Source of the DNA: Methylorubrum populi
GTDB taxonomy: Bacteria > Pseudomonadota > Alphaproteobacteria > Rhizobiales > Beijerinckiaceae
Reading direction: 5' to 3'
NCBI RefSeq assembly: GCF_002355515.1
Contig: NZ_AP014809.1
Span: 3,062,501-3,126,500, forward strand
DNA length: 64,000 nucleotides
Shown here: positions 52,495-61,872 of the stretch, one piece after another
Layout of the letters: each line of letters opens with the position of its first letter
How positions within the stretch are numbered: position 1 is the first letter of the stretch
Translations under genes and position numbers: made by a program
Notes under the pieces: model-generated
Told to the model about the DNA's origin: nothing
What the model saw: the letters and a program-made list of their open reading frames with translations, nothing else
The model's database searches: none

Positions 52495-55236
52495 TCAGCT
52501 CGCCATGGTGCGCTTCACCGTCTCGACAAGCTGCTTCAGGCTGAAGGGCTTCGGCAGGAAGTTGAAGGTCTCGCCCTCGGGCAGGTTCTTGCGGAAGGCG
52601 TCCTCCGCATAGCCCGACACGAAGATCACCTTGAGGTCGGGATAGTGCTTGCGCAGCTCGCGCAGCAGGGTCGGGCCGTCCATTTCCGGCATGACGACGT
52701 CGGACACCACCACATCGATGCCGTCGGCATGCTCATCGATCAGGCGCAAGGCCTCGATGCCGGAAGCGGCTTCGAGCACCGTGTATCCGCGCGCCGACAG
52801 GGCACGGGAATTAACCGCACGAACCGGATCCTCGTCCTCGACAAGCAGAACGGTGCCCTGGCCCGTATGGTCCGTCGCGGGCTTCGGCGGCTGCTCGGCT
52901 GCGCGCGCAACCGGAGGCGTCGCATCCGTCTCCGGTTCGGCTCGCTTCGCATCGGCCGTCTCGACCGATTCCGGGCTCGCCTCGGTATCGTCGGCAACGG
53001 CAGGCTTTGCCGGGGCGGCGATCGCGTCCCGCTCGGAGGTCGTCCGAGACGGCGGCAGCGGCTCGGGCAGGGGCTCGATGCCGGGCTCGTGGCGCGGCAG
53101 GTAGATGCGGAAGGTGGTGCCCTCGCCCACCGTCGACTGAACGTCGATCGCGCCGCCCGACTGGTTGACGATCCCGAACACGGTCGAGAGGCCGAGCCCG
53201 GTGCCCTTGCCGATCTCCTTGGTCGTGAAGAACGGCTCGAAAATCTTCTGGCGCACCTCGGGCGGGATGCCCTCGCCGGTATCGGTCACCTCGATCATCA
53301 CGTGGTCGCCCGCCGGAATCCCGACCGGCCGCTCGCCGTCGACGGGGCAATTGGCGGTGCGGATCGTCAGGCTGCCGCCGCCCGGCATCGCGTCGCGGGC
53401 GTTGACCGCGAGGTTCACGATCACCTGCTCGAACTGGTTCACGTCGGCCTTGATCGGCCAGATCTCGCGGCCGTGACGGAAATCGAGCTGGACGCGCTCG
53501 CCGAGCAGGCGCTTGAGCAGAAGCGTCAGGTCGGAGAGGGCTTCGCCGACATCCATCACCTCCGGCCGCAGGGTCTGGCGGCGGGAAAAGGCCAGCAGCT
53601 GGCGCACCAGGGAGGCAGCCCGGTTCGCGTTCTGCTTGATCTGCATGATGTCTTGGAAGGCGTGGTCCGTCGGCCGGTGGCTGGCGAGCAGCAGGTCCGA
53701 GTAGCCGATGATCGCCTGCAGGACGTTGTTGAAGTCGTGAGCGATGCCGCCGGCGAGCTGGCCGACGGTGTCCATCTTCTGGGTCTGGGCGATCTGCTGT
53801 TCGAGCTGGCGCTGAGCGGTCGTGTCGAGGGCGTAGAGGATCACCCGCTCCCGGTCGCCGTCGCTTCCGGCCTTGCTGCCCTCGGCGTCCTGACCCTGCG
53901 TTCCGTCGGCATCCGCCGGGCTCATCCAGACGCGGGCCGAGCGATCGCCGGGACCGGACAGGCCGACCTCGATCGGTTCGAGACCGCCGAAGCCGTTGGC
54001 GGCACGGGCCAGCGCCCCCTCCATCGCGCCGCGGTCGCGCTCGAGCACGGCGTCGCGCATCATCGGGTCGGGCGCGTCGCGGCCGGCCTCCGCCGCCGGC
54101 TGGCGCGGCATGCCGGCGAACAGGCGCACGAAGGAGGCGTTGGCGCGGATCACGCGGCCGTCGCGGTCGAGGGTGGCGATGGCGATCGGGCTGTTGTTGA
54201 GGAAGCGAGCCAGCCGCACCTCCGCCGCGCGCTGCGGCTCGTCGGCATCGGAGCCGGCGGAGCGGTTGAGCACGAAGGTGCGGGAGGGACCGGGCGCGCC
54301 GTCCTGGCCGTAGGCGACGCGATGGTAGAGCCGGGTCGGTAGCGGCTGACCGTTCCGGCGGCGCAGATCGATGTCGTAGCGGTCGGTGCGCACCTCGCCG
54401 GGCAGACCGGGCGCGGTGGTGAGCATGTCGGCGCCGGGCGCGATTTCCAAGAGCTTCAGCCCGCCGGAGCCGACCGTGGCGAGGTCGTAGCCGAGCCAGG
54501 AGGCGAGCGTCGCGTTCATGTAGACGATCGAGCCGGCGGCATCGATCGACAGGAAGCCGGCCGGCGCGTGGTCGAGATAGTCGATCGCGTGCTGGAGTTC
54601 CTGGAAGACGTTTTCCTGGCGCTCGCGCTCGTGAGTGATGTCGCTCACCGTCCAGAGTGCGGCGGAGCCGCGGTGGCGCTGGATCGGCCGCACCGCGATG
54701 CGGTACCAGGCGAAGTCACGATCCGGCGCGCCGCCCGGCGGCGGCGACATCCGGATTTCTTCGGCGTAGGCGCGGTCGTCGCGCGATGCCTGCGCCAGCC
54801 GGTAGACCGCCTCCGATACCTCCGGGGCGCCGACGAAAATCCGCTCGATCGAACGCAGATTCGAAAAGCTGTCGCCGCCGGCCAGCCGCATATAGGCCTC
54901 GTTGGCGTAGATCATCCGGCCATTGTCTTCGACGACGAGCTTGCCCTCGGGCGCGGCGTCGACGATGGCGCGGGTGACGTCGTCGCGCGCCGCCGGGCCG
55001 GCGAGCTGCAGCGCGCCGATGGCCAGAGCGAACAGGAAGAACACGCCCGCCATCGCGAGCAGCGCCAGCAGCGCGAGGATGAGCGGCTGCGCCTGCTCGT
55101 TGGCGACGAAGGACAGCCCGACCGCCGCGCCGACGAGCAGCCCCGCCAGCATCAGCAGCAGGCCGACCCGGCCGGGCCGTTCCGAACGATCGATCGAACC
55201 GGACGCCGGCACCGCTGGTCCGCTGACCTCAGCCAT
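52495..55236 (-). CDS. cckA: hybrid histidine kinase CckA
   Basis: This is a 913-residue protein. Two membrane helices lie at about 25-75. PAS domains follow ([24 protein letters not shown] and others), then an H-box [21 protein letters not shown] with DFNN as in CckA. The ATPase domain has TDTGEGIP and [16 protein letters not shown] linker rich in Glu/Pro/Ala precedes a C-terminal receiver with [13 protein letters not shown]. CckA, through ChpT, phosphorylates CtrA and CpdR, controlling motility and cell-cycle genes. It lies just downstream of the flagellar export operon, whose promoter region holds a CtrA-type box. Confidence 0.93.
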   Translation of the reverse strand: MAEVSGPAVPASGSIDRSERPGRVGLLLMLAGLLVGAAVGLSFVANEQAQPLILALLALLAMAGVFFLFALAIGALQLAGPAARDDVTRAIVDAAPEGKLVVEDNGRMIYANEAYMRLAGGDSFSNLRSIERIFVGAPEVSEAVYRLAQASRDDRAYAEEIRMSPPPGGAPDRDFAWYRIAVRPIQRHRGSAALWTVSDITHERERQENVFQELQHAIDYLDHAPAGFLSIDAAGSIVYMNATLASWLGYDLATVGSGGLKLLEIAPGADMLTTAPGLPGEVRTDRYDIDLRRRNGQPLPTRLYHRVAYGQDGAPGPSRTFVLNRSAGSDADEPQRAAEVRLARFLNNSPIAIATLDRDGRVIRANASFVRLFAGMPRQPAAEAGRDAPDPMMRDAVLERDRGAMEGALARAANGFGGLEPIEVGLSGPGDRSARVWMSPADADGTQGQDAEGSKAGSDGDRERVILYALDTTAQRQLEQQIAQTQKMDTVGQLAGGIAHDFNNVLQAIIGYSDLLLASHRPTDHAFQDIMQIKQNANRAASLVRQLLAFSRRQTLRPEVMDVGEALSDLTLLLKRLLGERVQLDFRHGREIWPIKADVNQFEQVIVNLAVNARDAMPGGGSLTIRTANCPVDGERPVGIPAGDHVMIEVTDTGEGIPPEVRQKIFEPFFTTKEIGKGTGLGLSTVFGIVNQSGGAIDVQSTVGEGTTFRIYLPRHEPGIEPLPEPLPPSRTTSERDAIAAPAKPAVADDTEASPESVETADAKRAEPETDATPPVARAAEQPPKPATDHTGQGTVLLVEDEDPVRAVNSRALSARGYTVLEAASGIEALRLIDEHADGIDVVVSDVVMPEMDGPTLLRELRKHYPDLKVIFVSGYAEDAFRKNLPEGETFNFLPKPFSLKQLVETVKRTMAS

Positions 55237-55408
55237 CAGGCCCTACCCATCCCTCGCACATGGCCGCCAACCGAGCCGCCGCAAGTGGCCGCTTCGAGCC
55301 CTGTGGATCGTCAACCGCCGCGCCTCTTGCCGGAGCATTGCCGGACAATGGTGCATAAACCGTGGCGCCTGAACGACTTCGCCGTCCCATGCGGAACCGG
55401 ATCGAGCC

Positions 55409-56476
55409 TCAGGCGGCTCGGCGGCGCAGGCGAAGCACGAAACCGATGACCTCCGCAACTGCGCGATAGTGCTCGGCGGGAATCTCCGCATCGACCTCGA
55501 CCGTGGCATGCAGGGCGCGGGCGAGCGGCGGATTCTCCATCACCGGCACGTCGTGCTCGGCGGCGACCGCGCGGATGCGCAGCGCCAGAGAGTCGACGCC
55601 CTTGGCGACGCAGATCGGCGCGGCCATGCCGGTCTCGTAGCGAAGCGCCACGGCGAAATGGGTCGGGTTCGTCACCACCACGGTCGCGGTGGGCACGGCG
55701 GCCATCATGCGCTTCTTCACTCGGGACTGGCGCAGCTGACGGATCCGGGCCTTGACCTCGGGGCTTCCCTCGCTCTCCTTGTGCTCCTGCTTCATCTCCT
55801 CCTTGGTCATGCGCAGGCGCGCATGCCAGCGGTGGCGCTGGTACAGGGCGTCCCCGAGGGCGATGGCGGCGTAGGCTGCGAGCATGCCGCCCATCATCTT
55901 GAGGGCAAGCGCGAGGGTGCCCTGGAGTGCCGCGCCGGGATCGAGCTGGGCGAAGGATTCCGCCCGGTCGTGCTCGTTCCAAAGGATCGCCCCCGCGATC
56001 GTACCGACCACCGCGATCTTGGCGAGCCCCTTGCCGAAATTGACCCAGGCATCGACGCTGAGCAGGCGCTTGGCGCCGGCCATGGGCGAGATGCGCGCGA
56101 ATTTCGGCATCAGGCTCTCGGCGGTGAAGATCGGCCGGTGCTGGATCAGGCCGGCGGCAATGGCCGCGAGCATCGCGATGCCGAGCGGCACCGCGAGGGC
56201 CTTGGCGCAGACCCATGAGGCGCGCAGGGCGACACCGAGATAGGTGCCTCCATCCGAGGACAGGCTGCCGGCATGTTCGAGAAAGCCGCGCATGTCGCGG
56301 GTCAATCCCTCGGCCACAGGGCGGGCCGAGAGCATCAGGACGAGGGTGAAGGCCGCCAGGATGAAGAAGGTGTTGATCTCGGGGGAGTTCGGAACGTCGC
56401 CGCGCTCGATCGCCTGCTCAAGGCGCCGCGGCGTCGGGTCTTCGGTCTTGTCCTCGTCGTCGCTCTCGTCGGACAC
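55409..56476 (-). CDS. flhB: flagellar export switch protein FlhB
   Basis: This is a 355-residue protein. A charged N-terminus (EDKTEDPTPRRLEQA) and four membrane helices are followed by a cytoplasmic domain with the autocleavage site NPTH (270-273). It switches export specificity from rod/hook to filament substrates. It is the last gene of the leftward flgB-flgC-fliE-fliQ-fliR-flhB group, 39 bases after fliR. Confidence 0.96.
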   Translation of the reverse strand: MSDESDDEDKTEDPTPRRLEQAIERGDVPNSPEINTFFILAAFTLVLMLSARPVAEGLTRDMRGFLEHAGSLSSDGGTYLGVALRASWVCAKALAVPLGIAMLAAIAAGLIQHRPIFTAESLMPKFARISPMAGAKRLLSVDAWVNFGKGLAKIAVVGTIAGAILWNEHDRAESFAQLDPGAALQGTLALALKMMGGMLAAYAAIALGDALYQRHRWHARLRMTKEEMKQEHKESEGSPEVKARIRQLRQSRVKKRMMAAVPTATVVVTNPTHFAVALRYETGMAAPICVAKGVDSLALRIRAVAAEHDVPVMENPPLARALHATVEVDAEIPAEHYRAVAEVIGFVLRLRRRAA

Positions 56477-56515
56477 CGGCTCAGGCTCCCGTGTTCCGGA
56501 TCAGCGCAAGGGCGA

Positions 56516-57292
56516 TCAGCGCCCGAGGAACGCGCCGAGATAGCGGCCGAGATCGTCCAGGAACAGTCCCATGACGAGACCCAGCGCGCCGACGAGCAGC
56601 ATCATGCCGATCAGCACGGACGCGGGAACGGCGAGGAAGAACACCTGTAGCTGCGGCATCAGCCGGGAGAGGACGCCGAGCCCGAGATTGAACAGGATGC
56701 CGAACACGATGAACGGTCCGGAAATCCTCACGGCCAGGGCGAAGCCGCGGCTGAACGCGTCGAGCGCCAGCTTGGCGGCATCGGCCATGGCCGGGACGCC
56801 GCTCGGCGGCAGCAGGAGGTAACTGCGCCCGATCGCTTCCAGGGCGACGTGGTGCAGGTCGGTCGCCATGATGAGGGTGACGCCGAGCAGGGCCAGAAAG
56901 TTGCCGAGCGCCGCCTGCTGCCCGCCCATCGTCGGGTCGACCGTCATGGCGTAGGACAGCCCGAGCTGCTGCGAGATCACCACGCCGGCCGTCTGGAGCG
57001 CGGCCAGGATCATGCGCACGCACAGGCCCAGCATCAGCCCGATCAGGATCTCGCCGAACAGGAGCCCGATCAGGGCGGGCGACGCTAGTGCGGCGTTGCC
57101 CGTCGGCAGCATCGGCCGCACGGTGGGGAACAGCACCAGCGTCACGAGGAGCGCGAGGGCGAGCCGGACGCGGCCGGCGATGAGCTGCTCGCCGAGGCCC
57201 GGCATCAGCATGATCAGCGTGCCGACCCGGGCGAAGGTGATGAGGAAGGCCGCCGCGAGGCCGGGCAGCAGCAGGTCGAGCGGCGTGGTCAT
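56516..57292 (-). CDS. fliR: flagellar export apparatus protein FliR
   Basis: This is a 258-residue protein with six or more membrane segments. Family blocks are FARVGTLIMLMPGLGEQLIAGRVRLALALLVTLVLFP and GLSYAMTVDPTMGGQQAALGNFLALLG. It forms part of the FliPQR export gate. It lies 45 bases after fliQ and before flhB, in the usual order. Confidence 0.96.
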   Translation of the reverse strand: MTTPLDLLLPGLAAAFLITFARVGTLIMLMPGLGEQLIAGRVRLALALLVTLVLFPTVRPMLPTGNAALASPALIGLLFGEILIGLMLGLCVRMILAALQTAGVVISQQLGLSYAMTVDPTMGGQQAALGNFLALLGVTLIMATDLHHVALEAIGRSYLLLPPSGVPAMADAAKLALDAFSRGFALAVRISGPFIVFGILFNLGLGVLSRLMPQLQVFFLAVPASVLIGMMLLVGALGLVMGLFLDDLGRYLGAFLGR

Positions 57293-57337
57293 GCCCGCCC
57301 ATCCTACACGCTCGGCCGTGCCCGCGCTGCGGCTTCA

Positions 57338-57604
57338 TCATCCGCCTGCGGCGATCCGGGCGGCGATCCGCGCCATGTAGGCGGCCATGGCGTCGCCGAT
57401 GAAGGGGAGCATCAGCAGCATCACCCCGAACACAGCGACGATCTTGGGCACGTAGATCAGCGTCTGCTCCTGAATCTGCGTCAGCGCCTGGAACAGCGAG
57501 ACGATCAGGCCGACGACGAGGGCAACGATCATCAGCGGACCGGCGACCTTCAGGAAGACGAAGATGCCGTCGCGGGCGATGTCGAGGATGGCAAGGCCGG
57601 TCAT
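57338..57604 (-). CDS. fliQ: flagellar export apparatus protein FliQ
   Basis: This is an 88-residue protein with two membrane helices. The block VGLIVSLFQALTQIQEQTLIYVPKIVAV is diagnostic for FliQ. It is a subunit of the export gate, in order between fliE and fliR. Confidence 0.96.
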   Translation of the reverse strand: MTGLAILDIARDGIFVFLKVAGPLMIVALVVGLIVSLFQALTQIQEQTLIYVPKIVAVFGVMLLMLPFIGDAMAAYMARIAARIAAGG

Positions 57605-57682
57605 GGGGCGTCGGGCTTTTCGTCTACTCTGCGGGTCGGCGGCATTCCCCGCCTGCGGGGAGGGGCAGGAATCGAAGAGCGC

Positions 57683-58006
57683 TCAGATCGGCATGCGCAT
57701 GATCTCCTCGTAGGCGGAGATCACGCGGTCGCGCACGGCGACCAGGGTCTGGAGGGCGGTCTCGCTCTCGGCGACGGCGGTGACCACGTCCACGACATTG
57801 GCCTTGCCGGTGGCCGCCGAGAGGGCGGCGCGGTCGGCCTGAGCGCCGGACTGGGCCACGCTGTCGAGGCTCTGTTGCAGGAAGCCGGTGAAGCCCCCCG
57901 GCGCGGTCGGACCCTGGGCCAAGCCTTGAGCGGGCTTCGCGGCGCCCGGGCGGGCGAGGCTCTGGGCGGCGCCATAGGCGCCGGCGGCGAAGGCGGAGGT
58001 CGTCAT
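57683..58006 (-). CDS. fliE: flagellar hook-basal body protein FliE
   Basis: This is a 107-residue protein. The C-terminal ANVVDVVTAVAESETALQTLVAVRDRVISAYEEIMRMPI matches FliE. The N-terminus is Ala/Gly-rich. It joins the MS ring to the rod. It starts six bases after the flgC stop, so they are tightly linked. Confidence 0.94.
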   Translation of the reverse strand: MTTSAFAAGAYGAAQSLARPGAAKPAQGLAQGPTAPGGFTGFLQQSLDSVAQSGAQADRAALSAATGKANVVDVVTAVAESETALQTLVAVRDRVISAYEEIMRMPI

Positions 58007-58011
58007 CGAGG

Positions 58012-58422
58012 CTACGCCTTCAGGATCTCGAGGGTGCGGGAGATCATCCGCCGGGTGGCAGTCACCATGTTGAGGTTGGCCTCGTAGGAGCGCTGGGCCT
58101 CGCGCATGTCCATGTTCTCGATCAGCCCGTTGACGTTGGGCAGGCGCACCTCGCCGCGGGCATCCGCCGCCGGGTTGCCGGGGTCATGCTTGGTGCGGAA
58201 CGGCGTGGGATCGCGCCGCACTCGGCCGGCCTCGATGACGCTTGCGTTCAGTTCGCGGTCGAATCGGCTCGTGAAGGTCGGAATCTTGCGCCGGTAGGGA
58301 TCGCCGCCGGCGGTCTGGGCCGTCGAGTCGGCGTTGGCGATGTTCTCGGCGATGATGCGCATCCGGCCGGATTGCGCCTTGAGGCCGGATGCGGCGATGC
58401 CGAGGCTCTTCAGGAAATCCAT
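58012..58422 (-). CDS. flgC: flagellar proximal rod protein FlgC
   Basis: This is a 136-residue protein. The N-terminal LGIAASGLKAQSGRMRIIAENIANADSTAQTAGGDPYRRK and C-terminal EAQRSYEANLNMVTATRRMISRTLEILK are the rod-family helices. It assembles the proximal rod with FlgB and FlgF. It is second in the operon. Confidence 0.96.
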   Translation of the reverse strand: MDFLKSLGIAASGLKAQSGRMRIIAENIANADSTAQTAGGDPYRRKIPTFTSRFDRELNASVIEAGRVRRDPTPFRTKHDPGNPAADARGEVRLPNVNGLIENMDMREAQRSYEANLNMVTATRRMISRTLEILKA

Positions 58423-58443
58423 GACGGTCTCCGTTTACGGATC

Positions 58444-58860
58444 TCAGCGCTTGCCGACGGCGATCTTCAGGGCGTCGAGGCTCTTCTGGTAGAGCGAGGC
58501 GACGAGCTGATAGTCGGCTTGGTTGTCACCGGCCTTCATCATCTCCTCCTCCAGGTTCACCCCGTTGCCGGAGGGGCGGACCTCGAAGCCTTTGAAGCGG
58601 CGGGGGTCGGCGTTCGGGCCGGCGCTTGCCGGCATGCCGATATGCGCGGAATCGGTGCGGGCGAGCCCGTCGCCGCCGACGGAGGCGCCGACAGGGGCAG
58701 CGAGGCCGGTCGAGGCAGCCGAAGGCTCGGCGAGGTCGCGCGGGCGAAAGCCCGCCATGTCGGCATTAGCGACGTTCTCGGCGAGCAGGGCTTGGCGCGC
58801 CTGATGCCAGTGCATCCGGGTGCGCAGCATGCCGAGCAGGGGCAGGTCGGTGAGCGACAT
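58444..58860 (-). CDS. flgB: flagellar proximal rod protein FlgB
   Basis: This is a 138-residue protein. The rod motif is ARQALLAENVANADMAGFRPRDL. The C-terminal segment is EEEMMKAGDNQADYQLVASLYQKSLDALKIAVGKR. It is the first gene of the leftward flagellar operon. A CtrA-type box lies 83 bases upstream of its start and a 15-base palindrome between them. Confidence 0.96.
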   Translation of the reverse strand: MSLTDLPLLGMLRTRMHWHQARQALLAENVANADMAGFRPRDLAEPSAASTGLAAPVGASVGGDGLARTDSAHIGMPASAGPNADPRRFKGFEVRPSGNGVNLEEEMMKAGDNQADYQLVASLYQKSLDALKIAVGKR

Positions 58861-58918
58861 GGTGCCTCGGATCCGGTGCGGCGGGCGATGGGGCTCGGAG
58901 GAGCCGCAGATCCGGACC

Positions 58919-58933
58919 CGGCAGAATCTGCCG
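58919..58933. promoter_or_regulatory. 15-base palindrome in flagellar promoter region
   Basis: CGGCAGA-A-TCTGCCG is a perfect 7-base dyad about the single A at 58926. It lies between the CtrA-type box and flgB and could be a second regulator site or leader hairpin. Confidence 0.4.
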
Positions 58934-58942
58934 CCGACATGG

Positions 58943-58958
58943 TTAAGGAGCCGTTAAC
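58943..58958 (-). promoter_or_regulatory. CtrA-type binding site
   Basis: TTAA-GGAGCCG-TTAAC fits the CtrA consensus TTAA-N7-TTAA(C) exactly. It is symmetric through GGTTAA...TTAACC, so it reads as a full box on both strands. It is placed 83 bases before flgB and about 235 before the fliO-like gene. Confidence 0.7.
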
Positions 58959-59193
58959 CGGGCAAATCCTGCCGAGTGCCTGCTGGCCTGCCCTGATAAC
59001 GGCGTGGAAAACGCGCCGCTCACGGCGCACCGAGTTGTTAACGAAGTGTCAGCCTTTGTTGCCGCGCGGCAAGGCGGCGGCGATAATCAGGCATTGTATT
59101 GCGTGGGGCCGAGATCGCGTCGCCCGCCGGCCTCCAGTCACCGCTGGACGCCGCGCGCCGACACCGGAGCTCCGACTACGAAAGACGCGGGTC

Positions 59194-60465
59194 TTGCAAG
59201 CGTTCTTCAGTTCCGAGGGCCCACTCGCCCTGCAGTTCCTGGTGATCTTCGTCGTGATCCTGGTGCTGCTCCTGATCGCGGCGCTGCTGTTCGTGCGGCT
59301 GTCCGGGCGCGGCCTCACCCTTTCGGCGGGGGCGGGCCAGCGCGGTCGCCAGCCGCGGCTCGGCATCGTCGACATCTACGAGCTCGATCGTCAGCGGCAG
59401 CTGATCCTGCTTCGACGGGACAACGTGGAGCACCTCCTTCTCGTCGGCGGCCCCAACGACGTCGTGGTCGAGCGCCATATCCAGCGCGGGGCGGGGAGCC
59501 GCTACGCCGCGGAGGGGCATGCGCGCTCGGGCGAGATCGGCGCGGTCGAACCCGGCGGCATCGAGACGCCGCGCACCGATCCGTTCTTCGACTCGCCGAT
59601 GCCTCCGACCTTCGCGATGCCGGAGGTGGTGCCGGCCGCCGTTCCCGGCGCTCCCCCCGTGACCGATCGGGCGGCGCCTCTCGATCCCGGCCTGTTCGAG
59701 CCCGAGATCTCGCCCGCCGACGCCCCGCCCCGGCCGGCCACGCCGGTCAGCCGCCTGATGCGGCGCACCGCGCCGCCGGTGGTGAGCCCGCGCCCGGAGA
59801 CCGCCTCCGAACGGACGCTCCGCCCCGAGCCCGCGGCGGCGGCTTCTGCGCCCGAAGCGGCGCCGGTCATGGCCAGCCGTGAACCGAGGGCGGTCGACCC
59901 GGCCGTTCTCTCCGACATGGCGCGGCAGCTCCAGGTCGCCCTCAAGCGTCCCTCATCCGCCGTCACGCCGCCGCCGGGGGGCACCGGCGAAGCACCCCCT
60001 TCGCCACCGGCTCCGAAGCCCGGCGAGCCGCTGCCGCCCCGGCCCGATCCGATCGCGGCCGCGATGGCTGCGTCACGGCCGGCCGAGCCGGCCCGGTCGG
60101 CTCCGTCGGCGGCGGTGCCGCCGCCCCCTTCGGTCAGGCCTGAACCAGCCCCGGCTGCTGTTCCGAGTCCGCCCGCATCCGAGCCGAAACCCGAGCCCGG
60201 GCCTGAACCGAAGCCGGCTTCGGCCGCCAAGCCCGTCGCCCCACCGCAGTTCGTAGCGCCGTCCCGACCCGAGCCGGCCAAGTCCGAACCCGTCAAGTCC
60301 GAGGCGACCAGACCTGAACCAGCGAGAGCCGAGCCGCCGAAGCCTGAGCCGCCCAAGGCCGAAGCGCCGGAGCCGGCTGGTCAAGGACAGAATCCATTCT
60401 CGGTGGAGGAAATCGAAGCGGAGTTCGCCCGCCTCCTCGGCCGCCCCCTCGACAGCAAGTCCTGA
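59194..60465 (+). CDS. fliO: FliO-like flagellar protein with long proline-rich tail
   Basis: This is a 423-residue protein from TTG 59194. A single membrane helix (FLVIFVVILVLLLIAALLFV, about 14-33) is followed by the FliO domain (RLGIVDIYELDRQRQLILLRRDNVEHLLLVGGPNDVVVE). About 300 residues rich in Pro, Ala, Glu and Lys follow, with many PEP/KPEP repeats. It ends in a short helix (FSVEEIEAEFARLLGRPL) that looks like a conserved peptide. FliO helps assemble the FliP ring. The start is uncertain because the frame is open upstream and the ribosome site is weak. It is divergent from flgB. Confidence 0.8.
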   Translation: MQAFFSSEGPLALQFLVIFVVILVLLLIAALLFVRLSGRGLTLSAGAGQRGRQPRLGIVDIYELDRQRQLILLRRDNVEHLLLVGGPNDVVVERHIQRGAGSRYAAEGHARSGEIGAVEPGGIETPRTDPFFDSPMPPTFAMPEVVPAAVPGAPPVTDRAAPLDPGLFEPEISPADAPPRPATPVSRLMRRTAPPVVSPRPETASERTLRPEPAAAASAPEAAPVMASREPRAVDPAVLSDMARQLQVALKRPSSAVTPPPGGTGEAPPSPPAPKPGEPLPPRPDPIAAAMAASRPAEPARSAPSAAVPPPPSVRPEPAPAAVPSPPASEPKPEPGPEPKPASAAKPVAPPQFVAPSRPEPAKSEPVKSEATRPEPARAEPPKPEPPKAEAPEPAGQGQNPFSVEEIEAEFARLLGRPLDSKS

Positions 60466-60671
60466 CCCGGGGGCCCGCTCGTTCGAAGCGGAGATCCGTG
60501 CCGTCGGACCGACGCGGCGCACGAGCGAAATCGAAATCCGCCCCGACAGGGTTCCATCGGATTCGACAGGGGGCCGGCAAGATCATCCGATCATCGACCG
60601 GGCTCCGCCGGATCCTCCCGATCGCGGCGGAAACAGCCGGTGTCGCGGGGTTTTAGTGAGGCAGGCGAGGC

Positions 60672-61766
60672 ATGGAAGCGCTCGTTGTCGGAGCGGGAGT
60701 GGTTGGGCTCGCGATCGCGCGGGTTCTCGCCCGGCGCGGCGCGGCGGTCATCGTCGCGGAGGCGGCCGAAGCGATCGGCACCGGCGTATCCGCGCGCAGT
60801 TCGGAGGTGATCCACGGCGGCATGTACTATCCGCCGGGCTCGCTCCGTGCCCGCCATTGCGTCGAGGGACGCCACCGCCTCGTCGATTTCTGCGAGAGCC
60901 ACGGCGTACCCTATCGGCTGTGCGGCAAGCTCATCGTGGCAACGTCGGAGGCGGAGCGCCCGACGCTTGAGGCGATTCTCGCGCGTGGGATCGACAACGG
61001 CGTCGAGAGCCTCCACCTGCTCGAACGGAAAGAGGCCGTCGCCCTGGAGCCGGCACTGTCCTGCGTCGCCGCCCTCTACTCGCCCGCGACCGGGATCGTC
61101 GACAGCCATGCCCTGATGCTCGCCCTCCTCGGTGATGTCGAAGATGCCGGCGGCGTGCTGGCTCTGCGCACTCCGATCGAGGCCGCGGAGCGACGGGCGG
61201 GGCGCTGGCACGTGCGCTTCGGCGGTGCAGCAGCGGGTGAATTGCAGGTCGACGGGCTCGTCAATGCCGCCGGCCTCGGAGCGCAATCCCTTGCCCGCCG
61301 GATCGAGGGTTTGGCGCCGGCCGCCGTGCCTCGACAGGTGCTGGCCAAGGGCAGCTACTTCGGGTGCGCCGGCCGACCGGCTTTCACACGGCTGATCTAT
61401 CCGGCGCCGGTCGAGGGCGGCTTGGGCATCCATCTGACCCTGGATCTCGCCGGCCGCATGCGGTTCGGACCCAATGTCGAGTGGGTGGAGGCCCCGGATT
61501 ATGCCGTCGATGCAACGCGCGCCGAATGCTTCGCCGCGGCGATCCGGCGATACTGGCCCGGTCTGCCGGATGATCGCCTGACGCCGGACTACGCGGGCAT
61601 CCGACCGAAACTCAGCGGCCCCGGCGAGCCCGCGGCGGACTTCCGCATCGACGGCCCGGCGGAGCACGGGCTGCCGGGTTTTGTCCAGTTGTTCGGGATC
61701 GAGAGCCCGGGCCTGACGTCCTCGCTGTCACTGGCCGAGGCAGTGGCCGATCGGCTGATGATGTGA
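60672..61766 (+). CDS. FAD-dependent oxidoreductase, L-2-hydroxyglutarate oxidase-like
   Basis: This is a 364-residue DAO-family protein. The N-terminal dinucleotide fold is VVGAGVVGLAIARVLARRG. The block SARSSEVIHGGMYYPPGSLRARHCVEGR is like LhgO. The C-terminal part is YAGIRPKLSGPGEPAADFRIDGP. It likely oxidises L-2-hydroxyglutarate or a related hydroxy acid and passes electrons to quinone or oxygen. It is a single gene with GAGGC-type ribosome site upstream. Confidence 0.9.
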   Translation: MEALVVGAGVVGLAIARVLARRGAAVIVAEAAEAIGTGVSARSSEVIHGGMYYPPGSLRARHCVEGRHRLVDFCESHGVPYRLCGKLIVATSEAERPTLEAILARGIDNGVESLHLLERKEAVALEPALSCVAALYSPATGIVDSHALMLALLGDVEDAGGVLALRTPIEAAERRAGRWHVRFGGAAAGELQVDGLVNAAGLGAQSLARRIEGLAPAAVPRQVLAKGSYFGCAGRPAFTRLIYPAPVEGGLGIHLTLDLAGRMRFGPNVEWVEAPDYAVDATRAECFAAAIRRYWPGLPDDRLTPDYAGIRPKLSGPGEPAADFRIDGPAEHGLPGFVQLFGIESPGLTSSLSLAEAVADRLMM

Positions 61767-61872
61767 CGCAATATCCTCGGCCGAGCTGATCGATTCCGCT
61801 CGGCCGCGGTTCTGGACCCCGTTTTGACACACATTCTGTCGATGAGCCGGCCGCCCGCCGTCGGGAACTACT

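Larger units (their letters stand above)
58861..59193. other. divergent flagellar promoter region
   Basis: There are 333 bases between flgB and the fliO-like gene, without a gene. They hold a 15-base palindrome and a CtrA-type box, listed separately. Confidence 0.6.
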
